A stretch of 64,000 nucleotides of DNA. It comes from Pedococcus_A sp963730585 (GTDB lineage Bacteria > Actinomycetota > Actinomycetes > Actinomycetales > Dermatophilaceae). Location: NCBI GenBank assembly GCA_963730585.1, contig CAVSSL010000011.1, positions 434,001 to 498,000 of the forward strand. Reading direction: 5' to 3'. Below the pieces are notes generated by a model, which was not told the origin of the DNA, ran no database searches, and saw nothing but the letters and a program-made list of their open reading frames with translations. Made by a program: the position numbers and the translations under genes. The first letter of the stretch is position 1. Each line of letters begins with the position of its first letter. Of the stretch, positions 50,209-59,379 are shown in pieces.

Positions 50209-50376
50209 ATGTACGCAGACCCGATGTTCATCAACGCCGAGCTCGCCTACCGTCGCGAGCTGTTCGCCACCAGCACGGGCCGCAGCGCTGCGAGCCGGCG
50301 CCACGCCCACCGGCTGGCCGAGCGGCTGCACGTGAGGCTGCCGCACCGCCACACCACGCAGGTGCGGCCCGCCTGA
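50209..50376 (+). CDS. Basic microprotein 2 (55 aa), function unknown
   Basis: 55 aa. AAGGAGCAC lies just before ATG 50209. The first half holds NAELAYRRELF and the second half is basic with many His (SRRHAHRLAERLHVRLPHRH), ending in RPA. It is the paralogue of the gene 300 bases upstream with the same length and control boxes. It ends 91 bases before the likely start of the large LuxR regulator and may be its target or effector. Confidence 0.6.
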   Translation: MYADPMFINAELAYRRELFATSTGRSAASRRHAHRLAERLHVRLPHRHTTQVRPA

Positions 50377-50454
50377 CCGGCAGCCCACCTGTCCGATGAC
50401 CGCGACACTTCTCGCCCCAGGCCGTCAGCAGGGTCCGTTGTCAGAGCACTCCGA

Positions 50455-50460
50455 CATAAT
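50455..50460 (+). promoter_or_regulatory. -10 box, leaderless start of the LuxR-type regulator
   Basis: CATAAT ends seven bases before GTG 50468. It lies inside the longer frame that begins at ATG 50396, so the shorter protein is preferred. Confidence 0.5.
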
Positions 50461-50467
50461 CTGCGGT

Positions 50468-53410
50468 GTGCCACTGGATGCCCCTGCTGGCGGCCTCTTC
50501 GTGGGCCGTGACGACGACTGCGAGCGCCTCTCCCGCCTGCTCGGGATCGCCGCGCCCGTCGGTGAGGCGCCCACAGGGCGCACCGGCATGGTCGTCCTCT
50601 CCGGTGACGCAGGCATCGGCAAGACCCGGCTGCTGACCGAGCTGGCCGCCCAGGCCGGCGCGCAGGGTTGGCGCGTGCTGGTCGGCCACTGCCTGGGCGA
50701 GGCCGGCAGCTCACTGCCCTACCTGCCCTTCACCGAGATGCTCGGGCGCCTCGAGGCGACCGCCCCCGAGCAGGTCGACGCGATCGTGGCCGCCCACCCG
50801 CACCTCGCGCGGCTGTTCCCGAGCAGGCGCCGGGGAGGCGGCCTCGACGACGCCGGCACCCTGGACCGCGCCGACCTGGTCGAGGCGGTGCACGCGGCGC
50901 TGGAGGACCTCGCCCAGCAGGGGCCCGTGCTCGTGGTGGTCGAGGACGTCCACTGGGCCGACCAGTCCTCGCGTGACCTCCTCAGCCTGATCTTCACCCG
51001 CGGCTTCGAGGGCCCCGTGTCGCTGGTGGCGTCCTACCGCAGCGACGACCTCCACCGACGGCACCCGCTGCGCGCCACGCTCGCGCACTGGGCGCGGCTG
51101 GCCTCGGTGCAGCGCGTCGACCTCGAACCGCTGGCCGACCGAGACGTCCGTGAGCTCGTCCGGGGACTCGGCGGTGCGGCGCTGGGGGAGTCGCAGGTGC
51201 AGGCCGTCGTCGACCGGGCGGAGGGCAACGCGTTCTTCGCCGAGGAGCTCGCTGCGGCCAGTGCCCTCGGGCGTCCCGGCTCCACCGAGGACCTCTCGCG
51301 GCTCCTGCTCGTGCGCTTCGAGCAGCTCGGCGCCGCCGGGCAGCAGGTCGTGCGGATGGCGGCCGTGGCTGGGCGGCAGATGTCGCACCGACTGCTCTCC
51401 CGGGTGGTGGACCTCCCCGCCCCCGACCTCGACGTGGCCATCCGCGACGCGGTCGAGCACCACGTGCTCGTGCCGACCGACACCGGCGGCTACGCGTTCC
51501 GGCACGCCCTCCTCGCCGAGACGGTCTACGACGACCTGCTGCCGGGCGAGCGGGTGCGTGCCCACGAGCGGTATGCCGTGACGCTCGCCGACGACCCCTC
51601 CCTCGGCACGTGGGCCGACCTGGCCCGGCACGCCCTCGCGGCGGGCGACCGCGAGCAGGCGCTCGACGCCAGCGTGAGGGCCGGCGACGCGGCGATGTCG
51701 GTCGGTGGTCCGGAGGAGGCGTGGCGGCACTTCAAGCAGGCGCTCGCCCTGCTCCCCGACGACCACCCGTCCGCGGACTCCGTGACGATGCGGGCTGCGG
51801 CTGCCGCCACGAGCACCGGCCGGGCCTACAAGGCGCTGGAGCTGCTCCAGGACCGGCTCGCCCGGCGGCCGGATTCGGGCGACGCCACGCCCCACGCGGA
51901 GCTCCTCGGCGTGCTGGCCACCACGGCGCGCCTCACCGACAACCCGCTGGACACCCTCGCGGTCACCAAGGAGGCCCTGGGGCTGCTGCGCCCCCGGGAC
52001 TCGACCGCCCTGCGGGCCCGCCTGCTGGCCGCCCACATGCAGGTGCTCGCCGACCGCGGCCGCGACGACGAGGCGAACCGTGCGGGCGACGAGGCCATCA
52101 GCCTGGCGGAGCAGGCCGGGCTGCGCGACGTGGCCCACGAGGTGCGCGTCGTGCTCGCCAAGGTGCGCGAGCGCACCGGCAACCCCGAGGCGTCCCAGCA
52201 GGCGCTGGAGCTCATCCTCGCCGACCCCGCCGTCCGGGGGACGCCTGCCGAGAGCCGGGCCCTGCACCACCTCGGGTCGCTGCACCACCGCGCCGGGCGG
52301 CTGGCCGAGGCGCTGGAGGTCTACCAGCTGGGGACATCCCGGGCGCGGGCCGAGGGCCGTGAGTGGGCTCCCTACGCGCTGGAGTGCCGCCTGCTGGCCG
52401 GGATCGCCGCCTACGAGATCGGTGACTGGACGCTGGCCGACCAGGTCCTGGCGCCCGACGGGGGCGAGGCTCCGCTCATGGCGCGCGCCCTGCTGGACGC
52501 CGCCGAGCTCTACGTGGCGGCGGGTCGTGGCGACACGGCGGCGCTGGACGTCGTCTCCCGGGTGCGGCGCTGGTGGGAGACCGAGGGCATGGTCGGGCTG
52601 CTGAGTGCGAGCGCGGCCATCGACCTGCACGGCAACGCCGGCGACCTGGCAGCCGCGGTCGCCATCCACGACGAGATCGTCGCGGTGCTGAGCCGGCTGT
52701 GGCGCCCTGGGTTCCAGGCCCAGCTGCGGCTGAGCGGGCTGCTGCTCGGGCAGCTGGCGACCCACGCCACCACGGCCGCGGGCACGGCACGGCAGGAGCT
52801 GCTGTCCCGCGGCGAGCAGCTGGCAGAGCTCGCGCGGGGGGTGTGGGAGGAGTCCGAGGCCTCCGGCAACGGCGGCCCCGAGGCGCAGGCCTGGGCGGCC
52901 CGCGTCGAGGCCGAGCTGCTGCGGCTGCGCTGGCTCACCGGCGGCGACCCCGGCCAGGAGGCGCTGGAGGAGGCCTGGGCCGAGGCGGTCCGTCGGTTCG
53001 AGACCTACGGGCACGCCTACGAGGCGGCCCGGTCGCGGGCCAGGCTGGCCGCGGTGTTGTCGGCCGGCGGGGACCCACGGGCCGAGGCGGAGGCCGCCGC
53101 CGCCCACGAGGTGGCCACCAGGCTCGGCGCCGCGCCCCTGCTGGCGGAGCTGCGGCCGCTGGTGCGGCAGGGGGCGGGCCGTGCCTCCGTGCGTGACGCG
53201 GCGGCGCGGCCGGGGGAGCACCTCACCCCACGGGAGCGCGAGATCCTGACGCTCGTGGCGCTGGGCCGCAGCAACAAGCAGATCGGCACCCAGCTGTTCA
53301 TCAGCGCGAAGACGGCGAGCGTGCACGTCTCCAACATCATGGCCAAGCTCGGCGCGACCGGGCGCGGTGAGGCCGTGGCCGTGGCCCGCCAGCGCGGGCT
53401 GCTCGACTGA
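50468..53410 (+). CDS. Large ATPase transcriptional regulator of the LuxR (LAL) family
   Basis: 980 aa. The N-terminal AAA/NACHT-like ATPase domain begins FVGRDDDCERL with Walker A GDAGIGKTR and Walker B VVVEDVHWADQSS. A long all-helical, Ala-rich middle (about 420-880) of TPR-like repeats should sense a ligand or protein. The C-terminal LuxR helix-turn-helix is LTPREREILTLVALGRSNKQIGTQLFIS and following. Proteins of this MalT-like class switch on genes after ATP and ligand binding. ATG 50396 is in frame but has no ribosome binding site. It lies between the microprotein pair and sufR; its targets are unknown. Confidence 0.88.
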   Translation: MPLDAPAGGLFVGRDDDCERLSRLLGIAAPVGEAPTGRTGMVVLSGDAGIGKTRLLTELAAQAGAQGWRVLVGHCLGEAGSSLPYLPFTEMLGRLEATAPEQVDAIVAAHPHLARLFPSRRRGGGLDDAGTLDRADLVEAVHAALEDLAQQGPVLVVVEDVHWADQSSRDLLSLIFTRGFEGPVSLVASYRSDDLHRRHPLRATLAHWARLASVQRVDLEPLADRDVRELVRGLGGAALGESQVQAVVDRAEGNAFFAEELAAASALGRPGSTEDLSRLLLVRFEQLGAAGQQVVRMAAVAGRQMSHRLLSRVVDLPAPDLDVAIRDAVEHHVLVPTDTGGYAFRHALLAETVYDDLLPGERVRAHERYAVTLADDPSLGTWADLARHALAAGDREQALDASVRAGDAAMSVGGPEEAWRHFKQALALLPDDHPSADSVTMRAAAAATSTGRAYKALELLQDRLARRPDSGDATPHAELLGVLATTARLTDNPLDTLAVTKEALGLLRPRDSTALRARLLAAHMQVLADRGRDDEANRAGDEAISLAEQAGLRDVAHEVRVVLAKVRERTGNPEASQQALELILADPAVRGTPAESRALHHLGSLHHRAGRLAEALEVYQLGTSRARAEGREWAPYALECRLLAGIAAYEIGDWTLADQVLAPDGGEAPLMARALLDAAELYVAAGRGDTAALDVVSRVRRWWETEGMVGLLSASAAIDLHGNAGDLAAAVAIHDEIVAVLSRLWRPGFQAQLRLSGLLLGQLATHATTAAGTARQELLSRGEQLAELARGVWEESEASGNGGPEAQAWAARVEAELLRLRWLTGGDPGQEALEEAWAEAVRRFETYGHAYEAARSRARLAAVLSAGGDPRAEAEAAAAHEVATRLGAAPLLAELRPLVRQGAGRASVRDAAARPGEHLTPREREILTLVALGRSNKQIGTQLFISAKTASVHVSNIMAKLGATGRGEAVAVARQRGLLD

Positions 53411-53501
53411 GACCGGTCGGACGGCTCGCCGGTGGCATTCCGGCCCCTCCGCACCCTGTGCGCGGAGTTAGGTGGACCTTCCTTTCCATGTCCGGGAGCA
53501 A

Positions 53502-53509
53502 TTACGTAA
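53502..53509. promoter_or_regulatory. Palindrome at the sufR promoter
   Basis: TTACGTAA is a perfect 8-bp palindrome overlapping the -10 box of sufR (53507-53512). It is a candidate operator for SufR itself. Confidence 0.4.
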
Positions 53510-53512
53510 CAT
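53507..53512 (+). promoter_or_regulatory. -10 box, leaderless start of sufR
   Basis: TAACAT ends seven bases before GTG 53520; no ribosome binding site is visible. Confidence 0.5.
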
Positions 53513-53519
53513 CGCTGTT

Positions 53520-54314
53520 GTGTTTATCGCCGGAGACGAGCGCCAGGATGCCGCGGCCCCGCCGCAGGCCCTGGAGTCGCGCACGCGCGACCGCGTGCTC
53601 CAGGCGATCAGCGAGCGAGGCCCGATCACTGCGGCCGTGTTGGCCGACCAGCTCGGCCTGACCGCGGCCGCCGTCCGTCGCCACCTCGACAACCTCGTCG
53701 AGATCGGTCTCATCAGCAGCCGCGAGGCCGTCTCGGGCCACCGCGGCCGGGGCCGCCCCGCCCGCGCCTACGTCGTCAGCGAGGCCGGCCACCAGGCCCT
53801 CGAGTCCGACTACGACCACCTGGCCACCGAGGCCCTGCGCTTCCTCGCCGACGCGGCGGGGGAGGAGGCCGTGACCCGCTTCGCGCAGCAGCGCGTCGCC
53901 GAGCTCGAGGAGCGGTATGCCGCCGAGCTCGCCGAGGCGGGCCAGGACCGCCAGGCGCGCACGGCCGCCCTGGTGAAGGCCCTGACGCGCGACGGCTTCG
54001 CCGCCTCGGCCCGCCCCGTGGGGGCGGCAGGGAGCCCCGGCGCGCTGACCGGCATACAGCTCTGCCAGGGCCACTGCCCGGTGCAGCACGTCGCCCGGGA
54101 ATTTCCCCAGTTCTGTGACGCTGAGACTGATGCGTTCTCGCGCCTGCTGGGCGTCCACGTCCAGCGGCTGGCGACGCTCGCGCACGGCGACCACGTCTGC
54201 ACGACCTTCGTCCCCACCCCGACCGTGCGGGCCGCCGGCGTGGCGGCTCCCACCGCAAGCACCACCAGCACGACCACCCCCACCGCAGAAACCACGAAAG
54301 GGTCCACGCGATGA
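53520..54314 (+). CDS. sufR: Iron-sulfur sensing repressor SufR
   Basis: 264 aa. The N-terminal winged helix (RVLQAISERGPITAAVLADQLGLTAAAVRRHLDNL) binds DNA. Near the C terminus four Cys at about residues 182, 186, 199 and 227 are candidate cluster ligands. SufR represses the suf operon when its cluster is intact. The C terminus is a Thr/Ala/Pro tail. GTG 53520 is chosen for the -10 box; a frame to 53472 is open. Its end overlaps sufB (ATGA). Confidence 0.9.
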   Translation: MFIAGDERQDAAAPPQALESRTRDRVLQAISERGPITAAVLADQLGLTAAAVRRHLDNLVEIGLISSREAVSGHRGRGRPARAYVVSEAGHQALESDYDHLATEALRFLADAAGEEAVTRFAQQRVAELEERYAAELAEAGQDRQARTAALVKALTRDGFAASARPVGAAGSPGALTGIQLCQGHCPVQHVAREFPQFCDAETDAFSRLLGVHVQRLATLAHGDHVCTTFVPTPTVRAAGVAAPTASTTSTTTPTAETTKGSTR

Positions 54315-55729
54315 GCACCATCGAAGAGCTGAACCCAGGTCTGAAGGACCTCGGTCGCTACGAGTACGGCTGGGCTGACAGCGACACCGCTGGCTCCTCC
54401 GCTCGGCGTGGCCTCAACGAGGACGTCGTCCGTGACATCTCGGCCCGCAAGAACGAGCCGGAGTGGATGCTCAAGCTGCGCCTGAAGTCGCTGCGGCTGT
54501 TCGACAAGAAGCCCATGCCCAGCTGGGGCTCCGACCTCACCGGCATCGACTTCCAGAACATCAAGTACTTCGTGAAGTCGACGGAGAAGCAGGCCACCAC
54601 GTGGGACGAGCTTCCCGAGGACATCAAGAACACCTATGACCGGCTCGGCATCCCGGAGGCGGAGAAGCAGCGCCTCATCGCCGGTGTCGCGGCGCAGTAC
54701 GAGTCGGAGGTCGTCTACCACCAGATCCGCGAGGACCTGGAGGAGAAGGGCGTCATCTTCGTCGACACGGACACGGGTCTGCGCGAGCACGAGGACCTGT
54801 TCCGCGAGTACTTCGCCTCCGTGATCCCCGCCGGCGACAACAAGTTCGCCTCGCTGAACACCGCCGTGTGGTCCGGTGGCTCCTTCATCTACGTGCCCCC
54901 GGGCGTCCATGTCGACATCCCGCTGCAGGCCTACTTCCGGATCAACACCGAGAACATGGGCCAGTTCGAGCGGACCCTGATCATCGCCGACGAGGGCTCG
55001 TACGTGCACTACGTCGAGGGCTGCACCGCGCCGATCTACAAGTCCGACTCGCTGCACTCCGCGGTTGTCGAGATCGTGGTGAAGAAGAACGCCCGGGTGC
55101 GCTACACGACCATCCAGAACTGGTCGAACAACGTCTACAACCTCGTCACCAAGCGGGCCACCGCCGCCGAGGGCGCGACCATGGAGTGGATCGACGGCAA
55201 CATCGGCTCGAAGGTCACCATGAAGTACCCGGCCGTCTTCCTCCTCGGCGAGCACGCCAAGGGCGAGACGCTGTCGATCGCCTTCGCCGGCGAGGGGCAG
55301 CACCAGGACGCCGGCTCCAAGATGGTCCACGCCGCCCCCAACACCAGCTCGACGATCGTGTCGAAGTCGGTGGCCCGCGGTGGTGGCCGCACGTCCTACC
55401 GCGGTCTGGTGCAGATCATGGAGGGCGCCCACGGCTCGAAGAGCTCGGTGGTCTGTGACGCCCTGCTGGTCGACAACATCAGCCGCTCCGACACCTATCC
55501 CTACGTCGACATCCGCGAGGACGACGTGACGATGGGCCACGAGGCGACCGTGTCGAAGGTGTCCGAGGACCAGATGTTCTACCTGATGTCCCGCGGCCTC
55601 ACCGAGGAAGAGGCCATGGCCATGATCGTGCGCGGGTTCGTCGAGCCCATCGCGCGCGAGCTGCCCATGGAGTACGCCCTCGAGCTGAACCGCCTGATCG
55701 AGCTGCAGATGGAAGGAGCCGTCGGCTGA
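54311..55729 (+). CDS. sufB: Fe-S cluster assembly protein SufB
   Basis: 472 aa beta-helix scaffold protein. Family motifs include YVPPGVHVDIPLQAYFRIN, DEGSYVHYVEGCTAP and NTSSTIVSKSVARGGGRTSYRG. No intein interrupts it, unlike the mycobacterial gene. With SufC and SufD it forms the complex on which [Fe-S] clusters are built. ATG 54311 overlaps sufR by four bases and its stop shares one base with the sufD start. Confidence 0.97.
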   Translation: MSTIEELNPGLKDLGRYEYGWADSDTAGSSARRGLNEDVVRDISARKNEPEWMLKLRLKSLRLFDKKPMPSWGSDLTGIDFQNIKYFVKSTEKQATTWDELPEDIKNTYDRLGIPEAEKQRLIAGVAAQYESEVVYHQIREDLEEKGVIFVDTDTGLREHEDLFREYFASVIPAGDNKFASLNTAVWSGGSFIYVPPGVHVDIPLQAYFRINTENMGQFERTLIIADEGSYVHYVEGCTAPIYKSDSLHSAVVEIVVKKNARVRYTTIQNWSNNVYNLVTKRATAAEGATMEWIDGNIGSKVTMKYPAVFLLGEHAKGETLSIAFAGEGQHQDAGSKMVHAAPNTSSTIVSKSVARGGGRTSYRGLVQIMEGAHGSKSSVVCDALLVDNISRSDTYPYVDIREDDVTMGHEATVSKVSEDQMFYLMSRGLTEEEAMAMIVRGFVEPIARELPMEYALELNRLIELQMEGAVG

Positions 55730-56937
55730 TGAGCCTTCTGGCAGACAAGCCCCGTTCGACCGAGGGAGCGCACACGCACTCGGCCGAGACCATGGTCCCG
55801 GACCAGTCGCGCGCCGAGCGCAAGACCTCGTATGCCGTCGCGGACTTCGCCGTGCCCGGTGGCCGTGAGGAGGAGTGGCGCTTCACCCCGGTGGACCGGC
55901 TCTCGGGCCTGTTCTCCGAGGAGGGCAGCGCCGAGCGCGCCATCACGGTCGAGTCCGAGGCGCCCGAGGGCGTCGAGCTCCTCAGCCTGCCCATGGACGA
56001 CGAGCGGGTCGGCAGCGGCTACCGCCCGGCCGACCGCGCGGCGGTCACGGCCTGGGCCGGCACCGAGCGCGCCATGTTCGTCGGCATCCCGACCGAGGCC
56101 GAGCTGGAGAAGCCGGTCTTCGTGCGGCTCAACGGCACCGGCGCGGGTCGTGGCAACGGCCACACCGTGATCGAGGCCGGGCGCCACAGCCGCGGCACGG
56201 TCGTGCTTCAGCACTCGGGCAGCGCGCAGCACAACGCCGGCGTCGAGATCCGCGTGGGCGACGGCGCCGACCTGACCGTCGTCAGCCTGCAGGAGTGGGA
56301 CGACGACGCCATCCACCTGGCGCAGCACGACGCCGTCATCGGCCGCGACGCCCGCCTGCGGCACATCGTCGTCACCCTCGGTGGCGAGATCGTGCGGCTC
56401 AGCACCAACGCGCGCTACTCCGGGCCCGGCGGCTCGTTCGAGGCGCTCGGTGTCTACTTCGCCGACGCGGGGCAGCACCAGGAGCACCGGCTGTTCGTCG
56501 ACCACGAGACGCCCCACTGCCAGTCGAACGTCGAGTACAAGGGCGCGCTGCAGGGCGAGAGCGCCCACACCGTCTGGGTCGGCGACGTCCTGATCCGGGC
56601 GGCGGCCCTGGGCACCGACACCTACGAGCTCAACCGCAACCTCATCCTCACGGATGGCGCGCGCGCCGACTCGGTGCCGAACCTCGAGATCGAGACCGGC
56701 GAGATCGTCGGCGCCGGCCACGCCTCGGCGACGGGCCGCTTCGACGACGAGCAGCTGTTCTACCTGCAGTCGCGTGGCATCGACGAGGTCACCGCCCGTC
56801 GTCTCGTCGTGCGCGGCTTCTTCGCCAGCGTCATCGCGCGCATCGGCGTCCCCGAGGTGCAGGAGCACCTCATGGCCGCCATCGACGCCGAGCTCGAGGG
56901 CGTCGAGTCCGCCGTGCGCAGCGAGGGCGCCGCATGA
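55729..56937 (+). CDS. sufD: Fe-S cluster assembly protein SufD
   Basis: 402 aa, a paralogue of SufB. REEEWRFTPVDRLSGLF near the N terminus and the C-terminal HASATGRFDDEQLFYLQSRGI with RRLVVRGFFA match SufD. It pairs with SufB on SufC. The start codon overlaps the sufB stop by one base and the stop overlaps the next gene by four bases. Confidence 0.95.
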   Translation: MSLLADKPRSTEGAHTHSAETMVPDQSRAERKTSYAVADFAVPGGREEEWRFTPVDRLSGLFSEEGSAERAITVESEAPEGVELLSLPMDDERVGSGYRPADRAAVTAWAGTERAMFVGIPTEAELEKPVFVRLNGTGAGRGNGHTVIEAGRHSRGTVVLQHSGSAQHNAGVEIRVGDGADLTVVSLQEWDDDAIHLAQHDAVIGRDARLRHIVVTLGGEIVRLSTNARYSGPGGSFEALGVYFADAGQHQEHRLFVDHETPHCQSNVEYKGALQGESAHTVWVGDVLIRAAALGTDTYELNRNLILTDGARADSVPNLEIETGEIVGAGHASATGRFDDEQLFYLQSRGIDEVTARRLVVRGFFASVIARIGVPEVQEHLMAAIDAELEGVESAVRSEGAA

Positions 56938-57293
56938 CGGCTGAGAACACCGCCGTGCAGGAGATCACCGACGCCGACTTCGTGCGCGTCTGCCGGCTCG
57001 ACGAGCTGCCCGAGGTGGGCGTCGCCGCTGCCGACGTGAACGGCACCATCGTTGCGATCGCCCGCGACGAGAACGGCCACGTGCACGCGGTCAACGACAC
57101 CTGCACGCACGCGAACGTCTCGCTGTCGGAGGGCGAGCTCGAGGGCTGCACGCTCGAGTGCTGGCTGCACGGCTCGCGCTTCAACCTCGCCACCGGCGAG
57201 CCGTCCGGGCCGCCCGCCACCGTCCCTGTCGCTGTCTACCCCGTCAAGATCGACGGTGACGACGTCTACGTCGCCGTTCCCAAGGAGAGCTGA
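56934..57293 (+). CDS. Small Rieske-type ferredoxin of the suf operon
   Basis: 119 aa, a single Rieske domain of the non-heme-oxygenase ferredoxin type. The ligands are in CTHANVSLSEGELEG (CxH) and CWLHGSRFNLATGEP (CxxH). It has no signal peptide. Such a gene is found between sufD and sufC in many actinobacteria and may supply electrons during cluster assembly; that role is inferred. Confidence 0.92.
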   Translation: MTAENTAVQEITDADFVRVCRLDELPEVGVAAADVNGTIVAIARDENGHVHAVNDTCTHANVSLSEGELEGCTLECWLHGSRFNLATGEPSGPPATVPVAVYPVKIDGDDVYVAVPKES

Positions 57294-57298
57294 AACAC

Positions 57299-58057
57299 AT
57301 GTCCACCCTGGAAATCCGCGGCCTGACCGTCACCGTCGACACCGAGAACGGCGTCAAGGAGATCCTGCGCGGCGTCGACCTCACCGTGAAGTCGGGGGAG
57401 ACCCACGCGATCATGGGCCCCAACGGCTCCGGCAAGTCGACGCTGGCCTACTCCATCGCCGGCCACCCGAAGTACACCGTCACCGGCGGCACCGTCACGC
57501 TCGACGGCGAGGACGTCCTCGCGATGAGCGTCGACGAGCGCGCCCGCGCCGGCCTGTTCCTCGCCATGCAGTACCCGGTCGAGGTCCCCGGCGTCACCGT
57601 CTCGAACTTCCTGCGCACCGCCAAGACCGCCGTCGACGGACAGGCGCCGAAGCTGCGCACCTGGGTCAAGGACGTCAAGGAGGCCATGGGCAACCTGCGC
57701 ATGGACCCGGCGTTCGCCGAGCGCAACGTCAACGAGGGCTTCTCCGGTGGCGAGAAGAAGCGCCACGAGATCCTCCAGATGGAGCTGCTCCAGCCGAAGA
57801 TCGCGGTGCTCGACGAGACCGACTCCGGCCTCGACGTCGACGCGCTGCGCATCGTCTCCGAGGGCGTCAACCGCGCCAAGGACAACACCGACGTGGGTGT
57901 CCTGCTGATCACGCACTACACGCGGATCCTGCGCTACATCAAGCCGGACTTCGTGCACGTGTTCGTCGACGGCAAGGTCGTCGAGGAGGGTGGCCCCGAG
58001 CTGGCCGACCGCCTCGAGGCCGAGGGCTACGACCGCTACCTGGCCGCCTCGGCCTGA
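57299..58057 (+). CDS. sufC: Fe-S cluster assembly ATPase SufC
   Basis: 252 aa. Walker A is GPNGSGKST, the signature FSGGEKKRHEILQM and Walker B AVLDETDSGLDVD. SufC hydrolyses ATP to drive the SufBD scaffold. ATG 57299 follows AAGGAG (57283-57288) and the previous stop closely. Confidence 0.97.
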   Translation: MSTLEIRGLTVTVDTENGVKEILRGVDLTVKSGETHAIMGPNGSGKSTLAYSIAGHPKYTVTGGTVTLDGEDVLAMSVDERARAGLFLAMQYPVEVPGVTVSNFLRTAKTAVDGQAPKLRTWVKDVKEAMGNLRMDPAFAERNVNEGFSGGEKKRHEILQMELLQPKIAVLDETDSGLDVDALRIVSEGVNRAKDNTDVGVLLITHYTRILRYIKPDFVHVFVDGKVVEEGGPELADRLEAEGYDRYLAASA

Positions 58058-58095
58058 GCAGCACCAGAGCCACGGGAAGCGCAGAGACCGCGACC

Positions 58096-59379
58096 ATGAC
58101 CGCAGCGCCCTTCAGCGCAGGGGAGTCGGCCCGCATCCGGGCCGACTTCCCGATCCTGTCGCGCACGGTGCGTGACGGGAAGCCGCTGGTCTACCTCGAC
58201 TCCGGTGCCACCTCGCACCGAGTGGCCCAGGCCCTCGACGCCGAGCGCGCCTGGGCCGAGGAGGCCAACGCTGCGGTGCACCGGGGGGCGCACCAGCTGT
58301 CGGAGGAGGCGACCGACCGGTTCGAGGGCGCCCGCGCCACGGTCGCCGGCTTCGTCGGGGGCCGGGCCGAGGAGGTGGTGTTCACCAAGAACGCCACCGA
58401 GTCGCTCAACCTCGCGGCCTACGCCTTCTCCAACTCGGTGGCCGGCCAGGCCAAGGACCCGCGGCTGGACCTGCGCGAGGGCGACGAGGTGCTCATCACC
58501 GAGATGGAGCACCACGCCAACCTCGTGCCGTGGCAGGAGCTCTGCCGCCGCACCGGCGCCACACTGCGCTGGGTCCCGCTCACGGACGAGGGCCGGCTCG
58601 ACCTGACGGACCTCCACGGCCTGCTGACCGAGCGCACCAAGGTCTTTGCCTTCGCGCACGTCTCCAACGTGCTGGGCACCGTCAACCCGGTGCGCGAGCT
58701 CACCGCCGCGGCGCGGGCCGTCGGCGCCGTCACGGTGCTCGACGCCTGCCAGGGTGCGCCGCACCTGCCGCTCGACGTGCAGGAGCTCGGCGTCGACCTC
58801 GCCGCCTTCTCCGGCCACAAGATGTTCGGCCCGACCGGTGTCGGCGTCTTGTGGGGCCGCTACGAGCTGCTCGAGCAGATGCCGCCGTTCATCACCGGTG
58901 GCTCGATGATCGAGACGGTGCGGATGGAGGGCAGCACGTATGCCGCGCCCCCGCAGCGCTTCGAGGCAGGCTCGCCCAACGCCATGCAGGCCGTGGGGCT
59001 CGGCGCCGCCGTCGAGTACCTCCAGGGCCTGGGCATGGACCGTGTCGCGGCCCACGACCACGCGCTGACCGAGGCGCTGCTCGACGGCCTGGCCCAGCGC
59101 CCGTGGGTGCGCGTGGTCGGTCCGGTCGACACCGTCGACCGCGTCGGCGCCGTCTCGTTCGTCGTCGACGGCGTGCACGCCCACGACGTCGGCCAGGTGC
59201 TCGACGACCAGGGCGTCGCCGTGCGCGTCGGCCACCACTGCGCCTGGCCGCTCCACCGCCGCTTCAGGGCGACGGCGACCGCGCGGGCCAGCTTCGCGGC
59301 ATACAACACCCTCGACGAGGTCGAGGCGATGCTCACGGCCCTCGACCGCGTGCCCGAGGTTTTCGGGGTGGCGAGCTGA
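58096..59379 (+). CDS. sufS: Cysteine desulfurase SufS
   Basis: 427 aa. The PLP Lys is in SGHKMFGPTG, and the catalytic Cys in RVGHHCAWPLHRRF. Other group II desulfurase motifs are VYLDSGATSH and HVSNVLGTVNPV. It takes sulfur from cysteine and passes it to SufU. ATG 58096 follows GGGAAGCG at a distance; the frame open to 57052 is not used because the family start fits 58096. The stop overlaps the sufU start. Confidence 0.96.
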   Translation: MTAAPFSAGESARIRADFPILSRTVRDGKPLVYLDSGATSHRVAQALDAERAWAEEANAAVHRGAHQLSEEATDRFEGARATVAGFVGGRAEEVVFTKNATESLNLAAYAFSNSVAGQAKDPRLDLREGDEVLITEMEHHANLVPWQELCRRTGATLRWVPLTDEGRLDLTDLHGLLTERTKVFAFAHVSNVLGTVNPVRELTAAARAVGAVTVLDACQGAPHLPLDVQELGVDLAAFSGHKMFGPTGVGVLWGRYELLEQMPPFITGGSMIETVRMEGSTYAAPPQRFEAGSPNAMQAVGLGAAVEYLQGLGMDRVAAHDHALTEALLDGLAQRPWVRVVGPVDTVDRVGAVSFVVDGVHAHDVGQVLDDQGVAVRVGHHCAWPLHRRFRATATARASFAAYNTLDEVEAMLTALDRVPEVFGVAS

